From NCBI GenBank assembly GCA_948146395.1, contig OX411547.1:58483066-58547065 (forward strand): DNA of 64,000 bases. Reading direction: 5' to 3'. Positions 12,190 through 25,125 of the stretch are shown one piece after another. How positions within the stretch are numbered: position 1 is the first letter of the stretch; every line of letters starts with the position of its first letter. Below the pieces are notes generated by a model, which saw only the letters and a program-made list of their open reading frames with translations, searched no databases and was not told where the DNA came from. Both the position numbers and the translations under genes were made by a program. The DNA is from Fragum whitleyi (taxonomy: Eukaryota > Mollusca > Bivalvia > Cardiida > Cardiidae).

Positions 12190-12495
12190 TAATTAAGGGA
12201 GGTAAAACATAACCTCGTCCAATTAGGAGAAATAAGCGATATTTTTACCTCCCATTTATGAAATCTACGTAATTTTTTTATTTTTGCCTTTGTTAACAAA
12301 TCAGACGCTGAAAGATCAACACCAGCATAAAATCATGCAATTATTTGATCGATTTGATTAAAATGTTGATCATTTCGAACTATTTTGAAGCATTTTATAA
12401 CTATTTCGGAGCTTTTTTGAGAAATTTAAATCAGGAATGAAAAATTGGAGCGCATAGTGAGCGGTTTTGAATGGTTTTAAAAGAAATGAATGCTT
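12190..12495 (+). mobile_element. CAGTTA MITE, subfamily B, partial (3' two-thirds)
   Basis: Begins in AAGGGAGGTAA. Keeps the internal hairpin's right arm (AGCGATATTTTTACCTCCC), the subfamily-B middle (ATGAAATCTACGTAATTTTT, then ATCAGACGCT), and the GGAGCGC...GAGCGGTTTTGAATGG right arm. Both terminal repeats are lost. Confidence 0.6.
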
Positions 12496-13740
12496 ATTCA
12501 CAATGTTTAACCTTTAAACCGTGTCATGCTAAAAACAGAATATTCCAACTTTGACGGCAGTTATAGACAATGATTAGATGTACGTATATGCCGTCTGGGT
12601 TAGTACATACCAACTGAATATTGTAGTTTCAAAATGGATATTGTCTCAGAACGAGGACTTCCAGCGCTTTTCGGCACTTTGATTTTAAATGCAACTTTGT
12701 CTAGGTTTTCCTTTAGCATAAAAGGGTTAACAAATCCCATAAAATGACGATTACAAATATTTTGATATAATGATAAATTGCATTAGTAGGTAATCAAATA
12801 AACATTTCAAATTAGGTATATTTACGTTGATTATAGTAATCTTTTGGATGCTGAACAAGCCTGTTATTGTTAAGTTGTCACTGATCAATCTAGAGATGGC
12901 AACGCTCCGCTAGCATTTTCATCCGTCATAGACATAAACATTAGCCAATCAAATCAGACATCTGAATCAGGAAGACGGATATAATATTTTTCATTTATTC
13001 ATATGATCATCCGACTACACACCTGATTTGTTTAAATTATTAGAATTAATCAGTGTCCATTAAAATGCAAGTATTCTGATTGGCTGAGAATTTTGTTACA
13101 ACCCGAGATGAAAACAAGCGTCGGTGCGCATATATTTCGTAAGCTTGAGCTCGAAGAAGTCCCATGGAAATTGTTAAATTTTGTATACGACTTCTTACGG
13201 AGTCGGGCTTATTTTATATTGAACTAATTCAGTACGACCAACTTATCTTTTTTTTAATCTGTTTTAGATGTCTAAAGTGTATGGCAATATTTATTTATCA
13301 GTTATTCAACATTTTCTATCTTAGGACACATACTGTGCAATAATGCGGACACCACCTCAATTAAGCGACCGCTTTCATTTGACTACAATCATATTTACTC
13401 CCATTTAGGAAGACGTTAAATTTGAACGATTTGCTAGAAATTATCGAAACCGAATCTTATTTCCTGTTGGAACTCGTAATAACGTATTTCTCGACTAGAC
13501 GATTTTTATATGATCTAACAATATAGGGCAACATTTGGCCTAGATTGGAAATAAAGGAAATAAAGAAGAGACCAGACAGCAAGAAGTCATCAATTGTGAC
13601 CGAAGGAAAGTGCGTGACAAGTCCAACAATTTGAAATATCCGTGAGGTGAAAATATTGAGCAGCGTAGACAGCCATATACTGTGCATATTAATTTACCTG
13701 ATGATCTACAGATACTTTGAGATCTTATCTATTTACTAAA
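12496..13740. other. No gene seen
   Basis: AT-rich and without supported coding sequence. An 'AGCCAATCAAATCAGACATC ... ATTCTGATTGGCTGAG' pair at about 12950-13090 is in inverted orientation and may mark an old repeat, but I could not define its ends. Confidence 0.35.
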
Positions 13741-13804
13741 CGCAAAGTGAAGACTCTGGTTAGACTGTGCGAATGCACAGACTGGTCAGAGTCTTTGCTT
13801 TGCG
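13741..13804. repeat. Foldback hairpin, copy 1
   Basis: CGCAAAGTGAAGACTCTGGT and its partner ACTGGTCAGAGTCTTTGCTT form arms of about 30 bp around a 4-base loop (GAAT). A second copy lies at 36457-36522. Both are followed shortly by TCACGCACA(G/A)GCTCAAAT. Confidence 0.8.
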
Positions 13805-13869
13805 CACACCTGATATTGTTTAAAATCTCACGCACAGGCTCAAATAATACAGGCCTTGTTTGAATTATA

Positions 13870-15300
13870 CACAAGTCGGGGATTGGATTAAAATTAAGTC
13901 ATCAATCATCGTATCTAAATAAACGTATATAATATTTTATCATTTTGATCTATTAATTTTGTCAAAATAATCTTAAGAAAGTAGTTTTTTGATGAACTCA
14001 ATGTTTGACAGAAGACAAGAAATCACTTGTGTTTTATTTTTTTTAATTAAAACACCCCAAAACTATGTAGGTAATATCGCAGTACATGTATATGATTGCA
14101 CAACTCCTCATTCGCCGTCAAAAAATGTTGTGCAGCAGGTACATTTACTGTAAACCTTGAAAAGTTCGTGGCTAGAAATGTTCGCGTGTTCGTGATATCA
14201 GGCTTTTTCGTGGCTATGTAGATTCGCTGTTTGTTTTTACCCGCGAAAGCCGCAAAACAAAACACGCTACGGTAAATTTGCACGTGAAGTTCATATAAAG
14301 TGTTTGAGACCCAATTCTTAGGGCACTTCATTTGCCAAGAAAAAGCAGTATGTCCAGGTACATTGTATATCAAAATGAAGATATTTTTAAGCACAAGCAG
14401 TTGAGCAACATAAGACCGCCATAGCTATAGCGGTAAAGTCAAAACATTGTGGAAAAGGGTCATTTTGTACAGAACAAGCAACTGCATGACTGTTGGATAA
14501 AATTGGCTCATATTTTAACAAAGTACAGTCTAAAGTTCTACCCAGGTACTACTACAAACGTTGGTATAAAACTCGAACCCAAAGCATAGTTATGCAAGCA
14601 ATTTATTTTGACTTATTTTATAAACACATATGTCATATATGTCATTCTAAATTTGTAAACGTGTAGAAGAATGAAAGGTATGGTGTGTTATCTCAACATA
14701 AATGGACATTAATAGTGTATATAACTGTAAGGTTCTTTAGCAATATATCAATTTCTATTTCACAAAATGATAATATATAGTAGATTATTATAGATCATCG
14801 AATTAAAAAAAAATATAATTTTAAATAAATCGCAGAACATATTTCACAAAATTATGTTGTGATGTTGCACCATACCTAACATCTATTTCAAAAACAGACC
14901 AAACCGGTTTGACATGTATGTTGACAAAATAAATGGAAATCGATTTTTTCAAAAAAACCTTTTGAGACTGAGTTTTATATCTAAGGTTGTAGTAGTACCT
15001 AGTAGGAACATTTGTTTACATTCTGATAAAATTTAGGCAAATTTTATCCAGCCTTTATGAAGTTGTTGGTTCTGAACAAAATATCCCTTTTCCGTAATGG
15101 TTTGGCTATTCTGTTATGAGATGGGTCCTCTTATGTTGTGCAACTGCTTGTGCTAATCTACAGATTCGATTTGATATATTGTATAGCTGGGCAAACTATC
15201 TTTTATGTAAATAGAAGCAGCATTAAATTTGGTTCATAAACTCTTTACATGAACCTTAAGGCCTATTTAACATATGTTTACCACAGGTGGAAAAGGTTTT
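13870..15300. other. No gene seen
   Basis: AT-rich DNA. A minus-strand open stretch at 14394-14047 has no recognisable domain. No splice-consistent exon or repeat was identified. Confidence 0.35.
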
Positions 15301-15310
15301 GTCAACATAA

Positions 15311-15545
15311 GAAGTTAAAAATCGTGAAATCTATATTCATCTCAATCAAACCCATTCTGAATCGCTCACTCAGTGCTCTATTCATTCATTCCAAACACTC
15401 TCTCAAACCATTCAAAAACGCGTCAAAATCACATCACTAAAAAGGAAATATTAACAAATACATTCAAAATAAAAATAGCTAGAAAGCATCGCGATTTCAC
15501 GAACTTTATTGAAATTATAAGCTTCTCTCTGGTTCTTGAAGAACA
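15311..15545 (-). mobile_element. CAGTTA MITE, partial minus copy
   Basis: Contains ATCGTGAAAT near its left end and the ordered arm blocks TCGCTCACTCAGTGCTC, ATTCATTCATTCCAAACACT and TCTCAAACCATTCAAAAACG. The family's TAGCTAGAAA..ATCGCGATTTCAC middle follows. The hairpin and other end are missing. Confidence 0.65.
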
Positions 15546-15714
15546 GTCGCATACAAATGCTACAAAAACAAACTATGGAAACGTTAGAATGTTGTTGCGA
15601 TAACTTGTGGAAAAAACTCGGTTGTCAAGAATTGTAAGGGATCAATGAAGTATCTTGATAAATAATGAGGAAAATAATATTCTAACGATATGCGTTTCTT
15701 TTTCAAGTCTGCAA

Positions 15715-15838
15715 AGTTAAAAACATTGTGAAATTGACACTCGCTCCGATAAAAAAAAAATACATTCTAAAACGCTGACTCAGCGTTCGTTCATTTATTC
15801 AAGACAATGAAAAACGCTCCGAAATCTTTCTAAATCGG
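15715..15838 (-). mobile_element. CAGTTA MITE fragment
   Basis: AGTTAAAAACATTGTGAAAT, TGACACTCGCTCCGAT, GCTGACTCAGCGTTCGTTCA and AAAAACGCTCCGAAATC match one terminal arm of a minus-oriented copy. The rest is absent. Confidence 0.55.
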
Positions 15839-15894
15839 CAAAGACAATCAAACCTTACATGAACATATGGGCATGCTATGAAAAAACTTCATGA

Positions 15895-16686
15895 AATACA
15901 AATGAATGAGATAATTATGAAAGTCCCTGCCGTCTGGTTTCAGAAACCAAGTTTTAACAATTTCCTCCTTCTTGTCTATGAAAAATATGGTAGGTTCATT
16001 CAGAGCCCCAAGGGCATAACCTGAAAACTTTTGTAGAAGTCAACTTTGTAATAAACAAACATAATATGGAAGATGTCTGCCTTTTGGTTTCAGCGAAAAG
16101 ACTCTTTGCCCAAATATGATCCAAGGGTCTTGAAATGAACAAATTTAGTAGAGGTATACTAGATGATTGTAAATACATAATTTGATGCTGTCTGCTTTCT
16201 GGTTACAGAGTAGAAGATATTTATAGATTTTCCCTCTTTGATTCTTTAAAAAAAGGATGTCCCCGGATGGAGCCAAAAAATGACCCAAGGGTTGAGGTAG
16301 AGGTCTACAAGGTGATGCTACATGCAAAATAGGAAAGTTGTCCATGCTCTGGTTCCAGAGAAGAAGACTTTTGAAGATTTTTGCTCTTTGGCTCTATATC
16401 TAAAAGGTTGCGCCCGGGTGATACACAAATACGACCCAAGGGTCTTGATATGAACAAACAAAGCTGTCTACCTTCTGGTTTCAGAGAAAAAGATTTTTGA
16501 ATATTTTCCTATTTTCACCATTCATTTAATTGAACAAAAGAGCTTGACCAAAGGAAAATCCTTGCAAAGTTAAATCAAGATTGGCCCACCAGTTTAGAAG
16601 GAGAAGATGTTTTAAGAAATTGTGGACGACGGACTGGTGACGGACGACGGACATTGGACGATCACTTCCTGCTCAGGTGAGCTTAA
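15895..16686 (-). mobile_element. Pearl/Helentron-like tandem-core element (minus orientation)
   Basis: About five diverged core units of 140-160 bp each carry 'TCTGGTTTCAGAGAA(G/A)AAG' and 'TACGACCCAAGGGTCTTGAT'. They are followed by a GACGGAC tract (16625-16660) and CTCAGGTGAGCTTAA. Reversed, this is head TTAAGCTCACCTGAG, GTCC tract, then cores, the order seen in the other elements of this type in the window. The assignment to Helentron-associated elements is inferred from architecture. Confidence 0.65.
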
Positions 16687-17410
16687 ACGACGTTTTTAAT
16701 CCTTCACAAAAACGGTAACTGGAATCGTTCCCAATCTGACAATGCGACTCGTGCATCTATCTCTGTACACAGACCTGTTATTTTTAATCAGTAAGATCTA
16801 TCTTTTCGATAGTATAATATTACTGGTCTTAAAATACGGGGCAAAGGCTTTGGGTAACGATTAGGCAATTGAAATGGATTCTGTATTTAGGAACTTTTGT
16901 AGAAAAATACACCATTTTCAGAAATCGAATTATTATGCTGCAGGAAAGACGATTTATTATGCTGTGAGAATTTCTGTTATCATTTGTGAAAAAAAAATGT
17001 TTTCATGCTGCAGGGACATTTTTTTCATCTTGCTTCTTTTTATCAGACCGAGGGAATAGTACTATTTTCCTGCTTCAGGAAAATATAGTAGCATGCTGCA
17101 GAGATTTTTGGATTTTTTCCCATGCTTCAGGGGAATATTTTTATCATGATGTGGGTTTTTAACATTCTTCGAGGAAAACTTATATCGAACTGCGAATAAA
17201 GGGTTTTACCATCCTGCGGGGATATTTTTTATTATACTAAAGGGAGGGAAGCTTCTTATGTAACGGGAATGTTTTATTTATCATGCTGTAGGGAAAATCT
17301 CCATCATGTGGTGTTGAAAATTATTATCATGCAAAATTTATTTGATCTATTTGAAGGTATCTTTTTTCATATCATGCTGCTGCGAATTTTCTAACATGCT
17401 GCAGGATTTT

Positions 17411-18780
17411 TTTAGCTCATCTGAGCACAAGATGCTCAAGGTGAGTATTGTGTTCGCTATCGTCTGTCCGTCCGTCTGTCAGTCCGTCCGTCAACAATTT
17501 CCTTGAACATCTTATCCTCCTAAACCACTGGATCAATCAAGTTAAAACTTGGCAGAAATGTTCCTTGGTCAAAGCTTTTCAAAAGTTGTTTAAAGAATTT
17601 AATTCTATATAAAAAAAAATTGCCATGGTTACAGAAATGCCGAATTCTTCTCTTCCTGAACTTCTAAGCCGATCAAGCTGAAACTTTGCAGGGATCTTCT
17701 TTAGGTGAAGCCATTCAAAAGATTGTAAAATAATTATTCTCCTCCTTAACCACTAAGCCAATCACGCTCTGTAAAATTTGTTAAATGAATTTAAATTAAA
17801 AAAAAATACACTGGTTTCCATGGTAACGGAAAAGCTTAAAAATGGCGAAAATTTTTGAAAATCTTATTTTTTTTTTCAACAACCACTAGGCCAATCAGGC
17901 TGAAACTTTGCGGGATGAGTTTTGGGTAGAGCTCTTTAAAAGTGGTTAAAAGAATTTAATTAAAAAAACTACTGGTTTCCCTGGTAACAGAAAGGCTTAA
18001 AAATGGCATAAAATTACCGAAAGTCTTCTCCTCTAAACTACAAGGCCAATCAAGCCGAAACAAAGCAGGGAGGTTTCTTTGGTCAAGCTCTTCAAAAGTT
18101 GTAAAAGAGTCAAATTTCATAAAAAAAACTCTGGTTCCATGGTAACGGAAAGGCTGAAAATTGGTCGATATTGTCGAAAATCTTAGAAAAATTCTTCTCC
18201 TACTAAACTATTTGACAATAAAGCTGAAACTTGTCAGATATGATCCTTGGGCGAACCTATACTGAACTTGTTAAGAGAATGAAATTTCATATAAAAACTG
18301 GTTTCCATGTTAACAGAAAGACGAAAAATGCTAAAAGTCAAAGTATTTTTTTCTCCTCATAAACTACTGAGCCAGTCAAAGTTAAATTTGGCAGTGATGT
18401 TGCTGAGTAAAGCTCTACTTTGTTAAGAGAAATTAATTTCATAAAAAACTCTTGTTTCCATGACAACGGAGAGGCCAAAAATTGCTGAAAATCTTAGCAA
18501 AAATTCACCTTTTTCTAAACCTCTGGGCCAATTCAGCTGATACTTGGTAGGGATGTTCCTTGAGTGAATCACTGCCAAAGTTGTAAAAAGAATTTTATCT
18601 GGTTACCAGGGTAACTGAAATGTCCAAATATTGCCAAAAACATTAAAAATGGTTAATATTTTCCTTAACCGTTGGAACAATCAATTTTAAATCGGCAATA
18701 GGACACATTTTAGTCTGTTTCTTTCAAAACCTCCCTACATGTATATCAAGTAATCTCTGGTATTTATAACACAGTTGACA
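17411..18780 (+). mobile_element. Pearl/Helentron-like tandem-core element
   Basis: Head TTTAGCTCATCTGAGC is followed by a GTCCGTCC tract at about 17465-17490. About nine core units of 140-165 bp come next, with 'CTAAACCACT..GCCAATCA(A)GCTGAAACTT' and 'CTGGTTTCCATGGTAACGGA'. No coding potential. It interrupts the CTGCAG minisatellite. The right border is approximate. Confidence 0.72.
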
Positions 18781-19097
18781 CGTTATGAGTTCAGGAGACC
18801 ATTATGTTCCTCTTGTTTTCCTTATGCTGCAAGAATTTTGTCATGCTACGGGGACAGCTTTTTTTTATCGCGTTTCGGGAAATTGTTTATGAAATGCTGC
18901 AGAGATTTTTTTTAATCATGCGTTGAAAATGTTTATCAAGCGGACGAGAAAATGTTTTATTATGCTGCAGAGATGATTTTTTATCATGATGCGGGGGTTT
19001 TCCTTTATCATGTTCCAGGAAAAGGTATTTTTATCAGGTTCTAGGGATAAAAGTCTTTCTAGCTGGAGAGGAAACTTTCTATCATGCTTTAGGTTTT

Positions 19098-20420
19098 TAG
19101 CTCCACTGGCCGGAGGCCACCGAGCTATTGTCATGGCGGAGTGTCCGTCGTGCGTGCGTCCATGCGTGCGTCCGTGCATAAACTTTTCTTTAAACATCTC
19201 CTCCCAAACCAATAAGCAGATTTTTATTAAACTTGGTAGAAAATTAAAATTGTAAAAGAAATTTTAATTGACAACCAAAAAGGGCGTGACAGGGCGTGGC
19301 ATTTTTTCATTATAAAATCTTTTAAAATCTTCTCCTCCCAAACCACGAGGATGATTTCAATGAAACATGGCATGATTGTTCCCTCGGTGACCCTGTACTT
19401 AAGTTGTTCAAGAACTTTTGATTGACCCCCAAATATGGGCGTGGCAGGGCGGGGTATTTTTCACGCTAAAATCTTTAAAAAAATCTTTTCTTCCTAAACA
19501 ATTTGGCCGATTGTAAAGAAACTTGACCTGGACGTTCCTTGGGTGACCCTCGTCTTAAATTCTTTAAAAAAATGATTGACCTCCAATTATTGGCGTGGCA
19601 TTTTTTTCACGTTATTATCATAAAAAAATCTCCTCCTCCTAAACCATTGGGCCGATCTCAATGAAACTAGGCATGAATGTTCCTTTGGTGAGCTTTTACT
19701 TAAATTGTTCAAGAATTTTTGATTGACCCCCAAATATGGGCATGGCGTGGCGGAGCATTTTTTTCACGTTAAAATCTTAAAAAATCTTCTCTTCCTAAAC
19801 CATTGGGCCGATTGCAATGAAACTTGACATTGATTTTCCTTGGGTGACCTTCTTAAATTGTTTAAAAAAGTGATTGACCTCTAGACATGGGTTTGGAAGG
19901 GGGGGCATTTTTTCACATTTAAATCTGTAAATACCCGTCTCCTCCCAAACCATTGGGCCGATTTCAATGAAACTTGGCATGGATGTACCTTGGATGACCC
20001 TTTTCTAAAATTTTGAAAGAAATTTTGATTGGCCACCAAATATGGGCTGGGAAGAGTCGGTCATTTTTCACATCTTTAAAAATTTCTCCTACCAAACCAT
20101 TGGAATGATTTCAGTGAAACTTGGTATGAATGTTCCTTGGGTGACCCTTTGCTTAAATTGTTAAAAAAATGATTGACCTCCAAACATGGGTTTTGAAGGG
20201 GGGGGGGGGCATTTTTTTCACGTTTAAATCTTCTAAAATCTGTCACCTCCCAAACCATTTGGCCGATATCAATGAAACTTGGCATGGATGTTCCTTTGTT
20301 GATCTGTTACTTAAATTGTTCAAGAACTTTTGATTACCCCCCCCCCCCCCAAATATGGGCGTGGCAGGGCAGAGTCAGGGGTTATTAAAGCCAGTGGAGC
20401 GATATATACAGGCTCTCTTG
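19098..20420 (+). mobile_element. Pearl/Helentron-like element with inverted subterminal repeats
   Basis: Head TTAGCTCCACTGGCCGGAGG and tail AAAGCCAGTGGAGCGATA carry GCTCCACTGGC and its exact complement, an inverted subterminal pair. A GTGCGTCC-rich tract follows the head. Eight core units of about 134-156 bp then begin near 19206, 19340, 19496, 19642, 19797, 19945, 20095 and 20251, each with 'CAAACCATTGGGCCGAT' and 'GAAACTTGGCATG'. The same family recurs at 63101-63785. No protein is encoded. Confidence 0.78.
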
Positions 20421-21621
20421 GGTATCTTGTTTTCATATTGTGGGTTCAATGTTTTATCATGCTAAGGAATTTTTTACAATCATCCGTCGGAAAAAAATGT
20501 TATCTTGCCGTGGGAATTTTTGTTATCAAGCTGCCGGGAATTTTTTATCATGCCATAAGGTTATCTTGTTATCATGTCGCAGGGGTTTTTTATCAGGCCA
20601 AGGGAAAAGATCTATTTTCTTGTTGCAAGGAAATATTATATCATGCAGCAGGTTTTTTTTTACTTTGCTGCAGGGGACTTTTTTTATTATACTGTTCCTT
20701 TTTAAAAAGCAGCTGGGATTTTTTTTATGTTGCAGTGATATTTTTCTATTAAGCTGCATAAAATTTCTTATCGTGCTACGGTGATTTTTGTTAATCGCAT
20801 TGCTGTAAAACGTTTATTATGATTCTGGGATCTATTATCGTACTAAAGGGAAAATCTTTTATCATGATGTGGGAAAATAGTTTTATCATCCCGCGGGGAT
20901 TTTTTTCCATGCTAAGATATTTTTTTAAAACACTTAAGGGAAAGTATCTTATCATGCTGCAGTAATGATTTTAATATGCCTTACGGTTTATCATAATCCG
21001 GGGAAATTTATTATCATGCTGCAGGATTTTATTTTTATTCGTACTCCATCGTATTTTATATCGTGCTCAGGGGAAAGATTTTTTACCATTATGCAGGGAA
21101 ACTTTTCGTCATTCTACAGGAAAAATGTATTATCATGCCGTGAGAAAACTATCATTCTGTGGGAATATTCTTATCATACTACGTGGATTTTTATCAAGCT
21201 GCGTTGAACTTTTTTTTAAGGCAATAAAATACTTATACTGCATACCATAAGTATTCGATACACGTAATTCGTTTTTGTCTCAGTATAGTAATGTTTGGGT
21301 AAATGACCGATATTATCAACATCTTAAACTGCAGAGGAGATGAATTAAAGCCGATATATATCTACGATATTATTTTTGCCTTTTAATATACTTTTAGTCA
21401 ACTGCATATTTCAAAGCGTTTTTGTTCTAGATATTGATTTTTATCTTCTTATTAAAATATTTATTAGGAAAATTTTATTACGGTGAATGACTGTTCATCG
21501 GCAATTCGTAATCAAAATATTCACGTAAACGAGCTATTGCCGACCCTTCAAATGAAGGGAATCTTACAGAAGATCCGAGGAATGTGTATTACAGACTTTC
21601 AATGACTAAAATATTGTAAAC

Positions 21622-21988
21622 TACAGTTAACAACATTCATCTAGATCAAAGCCATCCAATATCACTCGCTCATCGCTCCAATCATTCATTCTAGACACTC
21701 ACTCAAACCATTCTAAACGCATTCCAAACCCACTAAAAATACTGACATAATTAAAATTGTAAGCGGTTTGTTGGTTCTTGAAAATATGAATCATATATAG
21801 ATATTGTATGCATTTTTTGTAAAGGGAGGTAATAAATATCGGTAGTTGTGTTCATCCTGAAAAACATAGCAATATTGGATTACCTCCCTTGAATTTCACT
21901 CAAAATCACTGATTGCGCTAATTCAATTTCATTCTAAATTCATACCAAAATCATTCACCTTGTCAATTTCACGACGTTGTTAACTGTA
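21622..21988 (-). mobile_element. CAGTTA MITE, complete minus copy
   Basis: TA-flanked: TACAGTTAACAACATTC at the left and TTTCACGACGTTGTTAACTG|TA at the right. The central palindrome (AAGGGAGGTAATAAATATCG ... TTGGATTACCTCCC) is intact but diverged. Shorter than typical. Confidence 0.85.
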
Positions 21989-22746
21989 AGGCTAAAATAA
22001 ATGTATTGCATCACGGTTTTGATTGATAGGCGATTATTTCTGGTACTAAAGTTATGTAATGAATTGAACGTCGTCGCCGAAGAGAATTGAACCTGTTGAA
22101 CATTTTTATGCAGAGATATTTATAAAAGAGGGTTACAACGCTAGGCTTAAATTTGTATTCCTAAAAGAAACACTATTCTGTGGGTACTCATTTGAATCGT
22201 CCCAAAAAGGAGTCGTTATGAATGTAATAATGGTATCAATTAACAATGAAATAATATCTTAGACTAACTAGAATTTAGAAATTTCATCGATTTATTGAAA
22301 CTCATACATGTATTGATATGATACCGAACTTCTGAAACTTTAAATACAGAAATGAAACACAAAAAAAGGGCTTGATAAAGTTTCATTCTCATTTTTTCGC
22401 GTCATCTAGAAAGTTTTTACATGTGATTGCTTCTATTTCTAAAAGATATGGAGAAAGGTACTTAAATTTATATATTCTAAATATAAAATTCTGAGTTTGT
22501 ATGCTCAAAAGTAGTTATTTGTTTCCTGATATATTTGTCAGTTGTTAAGTGTTTTCTACGGCTTTTTGTTCACATACTTGCTATTTGTTATTTATTATAC
22601 ATAGATATAAAAAAAGATAAATATATAATGACATTTTGTTTACAAATATCAACATATCTACGACTTAAAAATATTCACGTTAAAACTGCTTGAATCTACG
22701 TAGTATTTCAATGAAGGTAAGAATAATTAAATTCCCTCGATGTCTG
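21989..22746. other. No gene seen
   Basis: AT-rich spacer between two MITE copies. No open frame with a recognisable domain, and no repeat identified. Confidence 0.4.
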
Positions 22747-23188
22747 TACAGTTAGAAACATTGTGAAATTGACACGGTGAATGATTTTGTAATGATTTTT
22801 GAATGAAATTGAATGAGTATATAGAGTGAGTTTTGAGTGAAATTAAAGAGGGGGGGTAATCCAATGTCGCTAATTTCGTTCGGGATGAATAAAATTAGCA
22901 ATATTTATAACTTCCCTTTATTAAACATCGATATAAGTTCTCTAAATAGCTTCCTATTTTGTCAAGAACCTATCATACGAGAATTATTTCAATTATGTCA
23001 GTAAAATCGCTATTTTGTCTAGCTTTATTTGTTTTGCATGTAGTTGTTTATCATATCTTTTTAATGATTTTGGAGCGCTTTTGGTTGGTATGTGTAAGTG
23101 TTTGGAATAAATGATTGGGGCACTGATCGAGTGATTTTGAATGGTTTTGATTGAGTTTAATGTCAATTTCACGATGTTGTTAACTGTA
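22747..23188 (+). mobile_element. CAGTTA MITE, complete plus copy (442 bp with TA)
   Basis: Left TACAGTTAGAAACATTGTG, right CACGATGTTGTTAACTGTA. The palindrome is at about 22845-22915. Same-strand GAATGA-rich arms lie on both sides of the centre. Confidence 0.9.
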
Positions 23189-23750
23189 CCACATCAGATA
23201 TTGAAACTTCATTGACCTGCAAATACAGTTTATTACATTCCTAGCAATGTCTCTTGGGATTTCCAAGTGTAATAAATTTTGTATCGCCACTAGTGACGAT
23301 AACACTTTTAAGTTTAACTGGAAGAACTACTTTTTTTCATACAGCTTGGCCCCTGCTCAGACTGAGAATATATATTGAATCCCAATTACAGATTCAGGAG
23401 ATCTGCAAAAGGGGTAACATTTTAAAAAAAAAATGGGTTCTTTTTAATGATTATGCAATTTGGATTAAAAATCCGAGCGAAAAAGAATATATTAGGCTAC
23501 AGAAGGTAAATTGACAATCCCCCACCTCTGGACCCGCCACAGAAGCCTCTGAATCACCGATTATAAAAACAACAAAACAACTCTTAGTCAACACGAACTA
23601 GGATAAAAGAAACTAAACGAAACAATCATGAACAATAATTAGAACGAGGGCACGTCCCGAAATCGTTCTAAACCACTATTTTTCCTATTCCGAATGTCTG
23701 TCTTCTGTGACATTGAGGCGTCAATGTATGTGTAATAAATAGAATAAATC
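23189..23750. other. No gene seen
   Basis: A plus-strand open stretch at 23254-23514 has no recognisable motif and low-complexity content. I do not call it. Confidence 0.35.
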
Positions 23751-23754
23751 AAAG

Positions 23755-24615
23755 CGCTGAATGCATGTTTTATAAAGAGGCAAGGTGACATTTGAAGGCA
23801 TGCACTCCAATTTTTGAATCTTTTTAGCAAGGTTTTTATATGCGAGGGAAACCAAAGGTTCCATTTACCTATAGGGATCGTAAGCCACATTCCGACCCCC
23901 TCCCCCCCCCCCCCCCTTCAAAGGAAAAATGTCGAGCGGTATGCTCACTATATAGCGCTGTGTCCGCCAAAAACAACTAATTCCTAAGGTATAGATTACT
24001 ACGCCCGATACCACTTTGCAGACAGGCGCACCTTTTTTATATTTTTAGTTGAGTTTATTGGTTTCCTACATGTCCGTCAATTTATCCATTCGATCATTCC
24101 GTCAAACAGTCCGAGTAATGCTGTTTTTCTAGGGGCACAAGCTCGTCGGCCCATTTTTAACATTGAATTTAATTCCATGGAGAAGTTGTATTTTACTGTG
24201 GGAACACAAGAAATTGAGAGATCAAATTTAAAAGCTATGTATATTTAACACAGCAGTGATAAGTAAAAAAATATCTGGTATACATACTAAGGACAAGGTG
24301 AATAATCAAAGTTATATTCCAGAAAATTGACCTCGTGTTGTTTCGTCTATTCAGTTCCCTCGCCTTCAGTACTATCAGTACTTTGATCTAAGCACAGCGT
24401 AGTGATATGCAAGCACTACGTTGAACACACAAAGCACTTCGTGTCGCACAAAAGTTGATCACTTATACTAGACCTTTTTTTGCGGGCGCATGAGTACAAA
24501 GAAGTTACGTAGTACACACGTTTTTCGTTTTTTGACTCGATTATCTTTTTCATAGGCAATTTCCAGGATACGGGGTTGTTTCCTTTGGGCTGCTAAACCA
24601 GGCCAAAAACTGATT
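23755..24615 (+). repeat. Unclassified dispersed repeat, copy 1
   Basis: Shares long ordered blocks with 61985-63015: GAGGCAAGGTGACATTTGAA, GGGATCGTAAGCCACATTCC, AATGTCGAGCGGTATGCTCA, ATATCTGGTATACATA, GAACACACAAAGCACTT, and the end AACCAGGCCAAAAAC. The two copies differ in a middle segment (about 200 bp here, about 390 bp in the other). No coding capacity and no terminal repeats found. Could be a solo LTR, a non-autonomous DNA element or a segmental duplication. Confidence 0.7.
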
Positions 24616-24692
24616 TTGCCTGATATCTAAATCGAATACGTTATTATGCCTTTAAAAAAAGTCGACATTCGAACTCGTTTTTTAACGTGTAA

Positions 24693-25125
24693 TACAGTTA
24701 CATCGTGAAATTGACATTCACCTCAATCAAAACCATTTAAATCGCTCACTCAGCGCTCCATTCATTCACACCAGTTATTCACTCAAACCATTACAACTCT
24801 CAAACCCATTGAAAAATAAAGAATCAACAATGTTATCCAAAATAAATTTTAATAGAGAAAATTCGCGATTTCACTGACAAAATTCCAATTGTAATCACCC
24901 AATAGGTGCTTGAAGAAATAGGAAGCTATCTAAAGAACTTGTATGCATATTTTATTAAAGATAGGTAATCAATATCGCTGTTTTTTTCATCCTGAACAAA
25001 ACATGCAATATAGGATTACCTCACACTAAATTCACTCAAAACTTGCTCAACACACTCATTCAATTTCATTCCTAAATCATTCCAAAATCATTCACCTTGT
25101 CAATTTCAACATGTTGTTAAGTGTA
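24693..25125 (-). mobile_element. CAGTTA MITE, complete minus copy
   Basis: TACAGTTACATCGTGAAATT at the left and TTTCAACATGTTGTTAAGTGTA at the right. The hairpin region is at about 24955-25025. The arms have the CGCTCACTCAGCGCTCCATT block. Confidence 0.88.

Larger units (their letters stand above)
16863..21220. repeat. CTGCAG-centred minisatellite, three blocks split by two elements
   Basis: Blocks at 16863-17410, 18785-19097 and 20425-21220 repeat a roughly 30-40 bp motif, TTTTATCATGCTGCAGGGAA, with variable T-runs. The intervening segments 17411-18780 and 19098-20420 are mobile elements that appear to have landed in a once-continuous array. Many open stretches here are repeat artefacts. 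Confidence 0.75.

Noticed and set aside
20330..20784. Two overlapping plus-strand ORFs of 114-140 codons
   Set aside because: They lie in the T-rich CTGCAG minisatellite and give hydrophobic Phe/Leu-rich peptides produced by the repeat.
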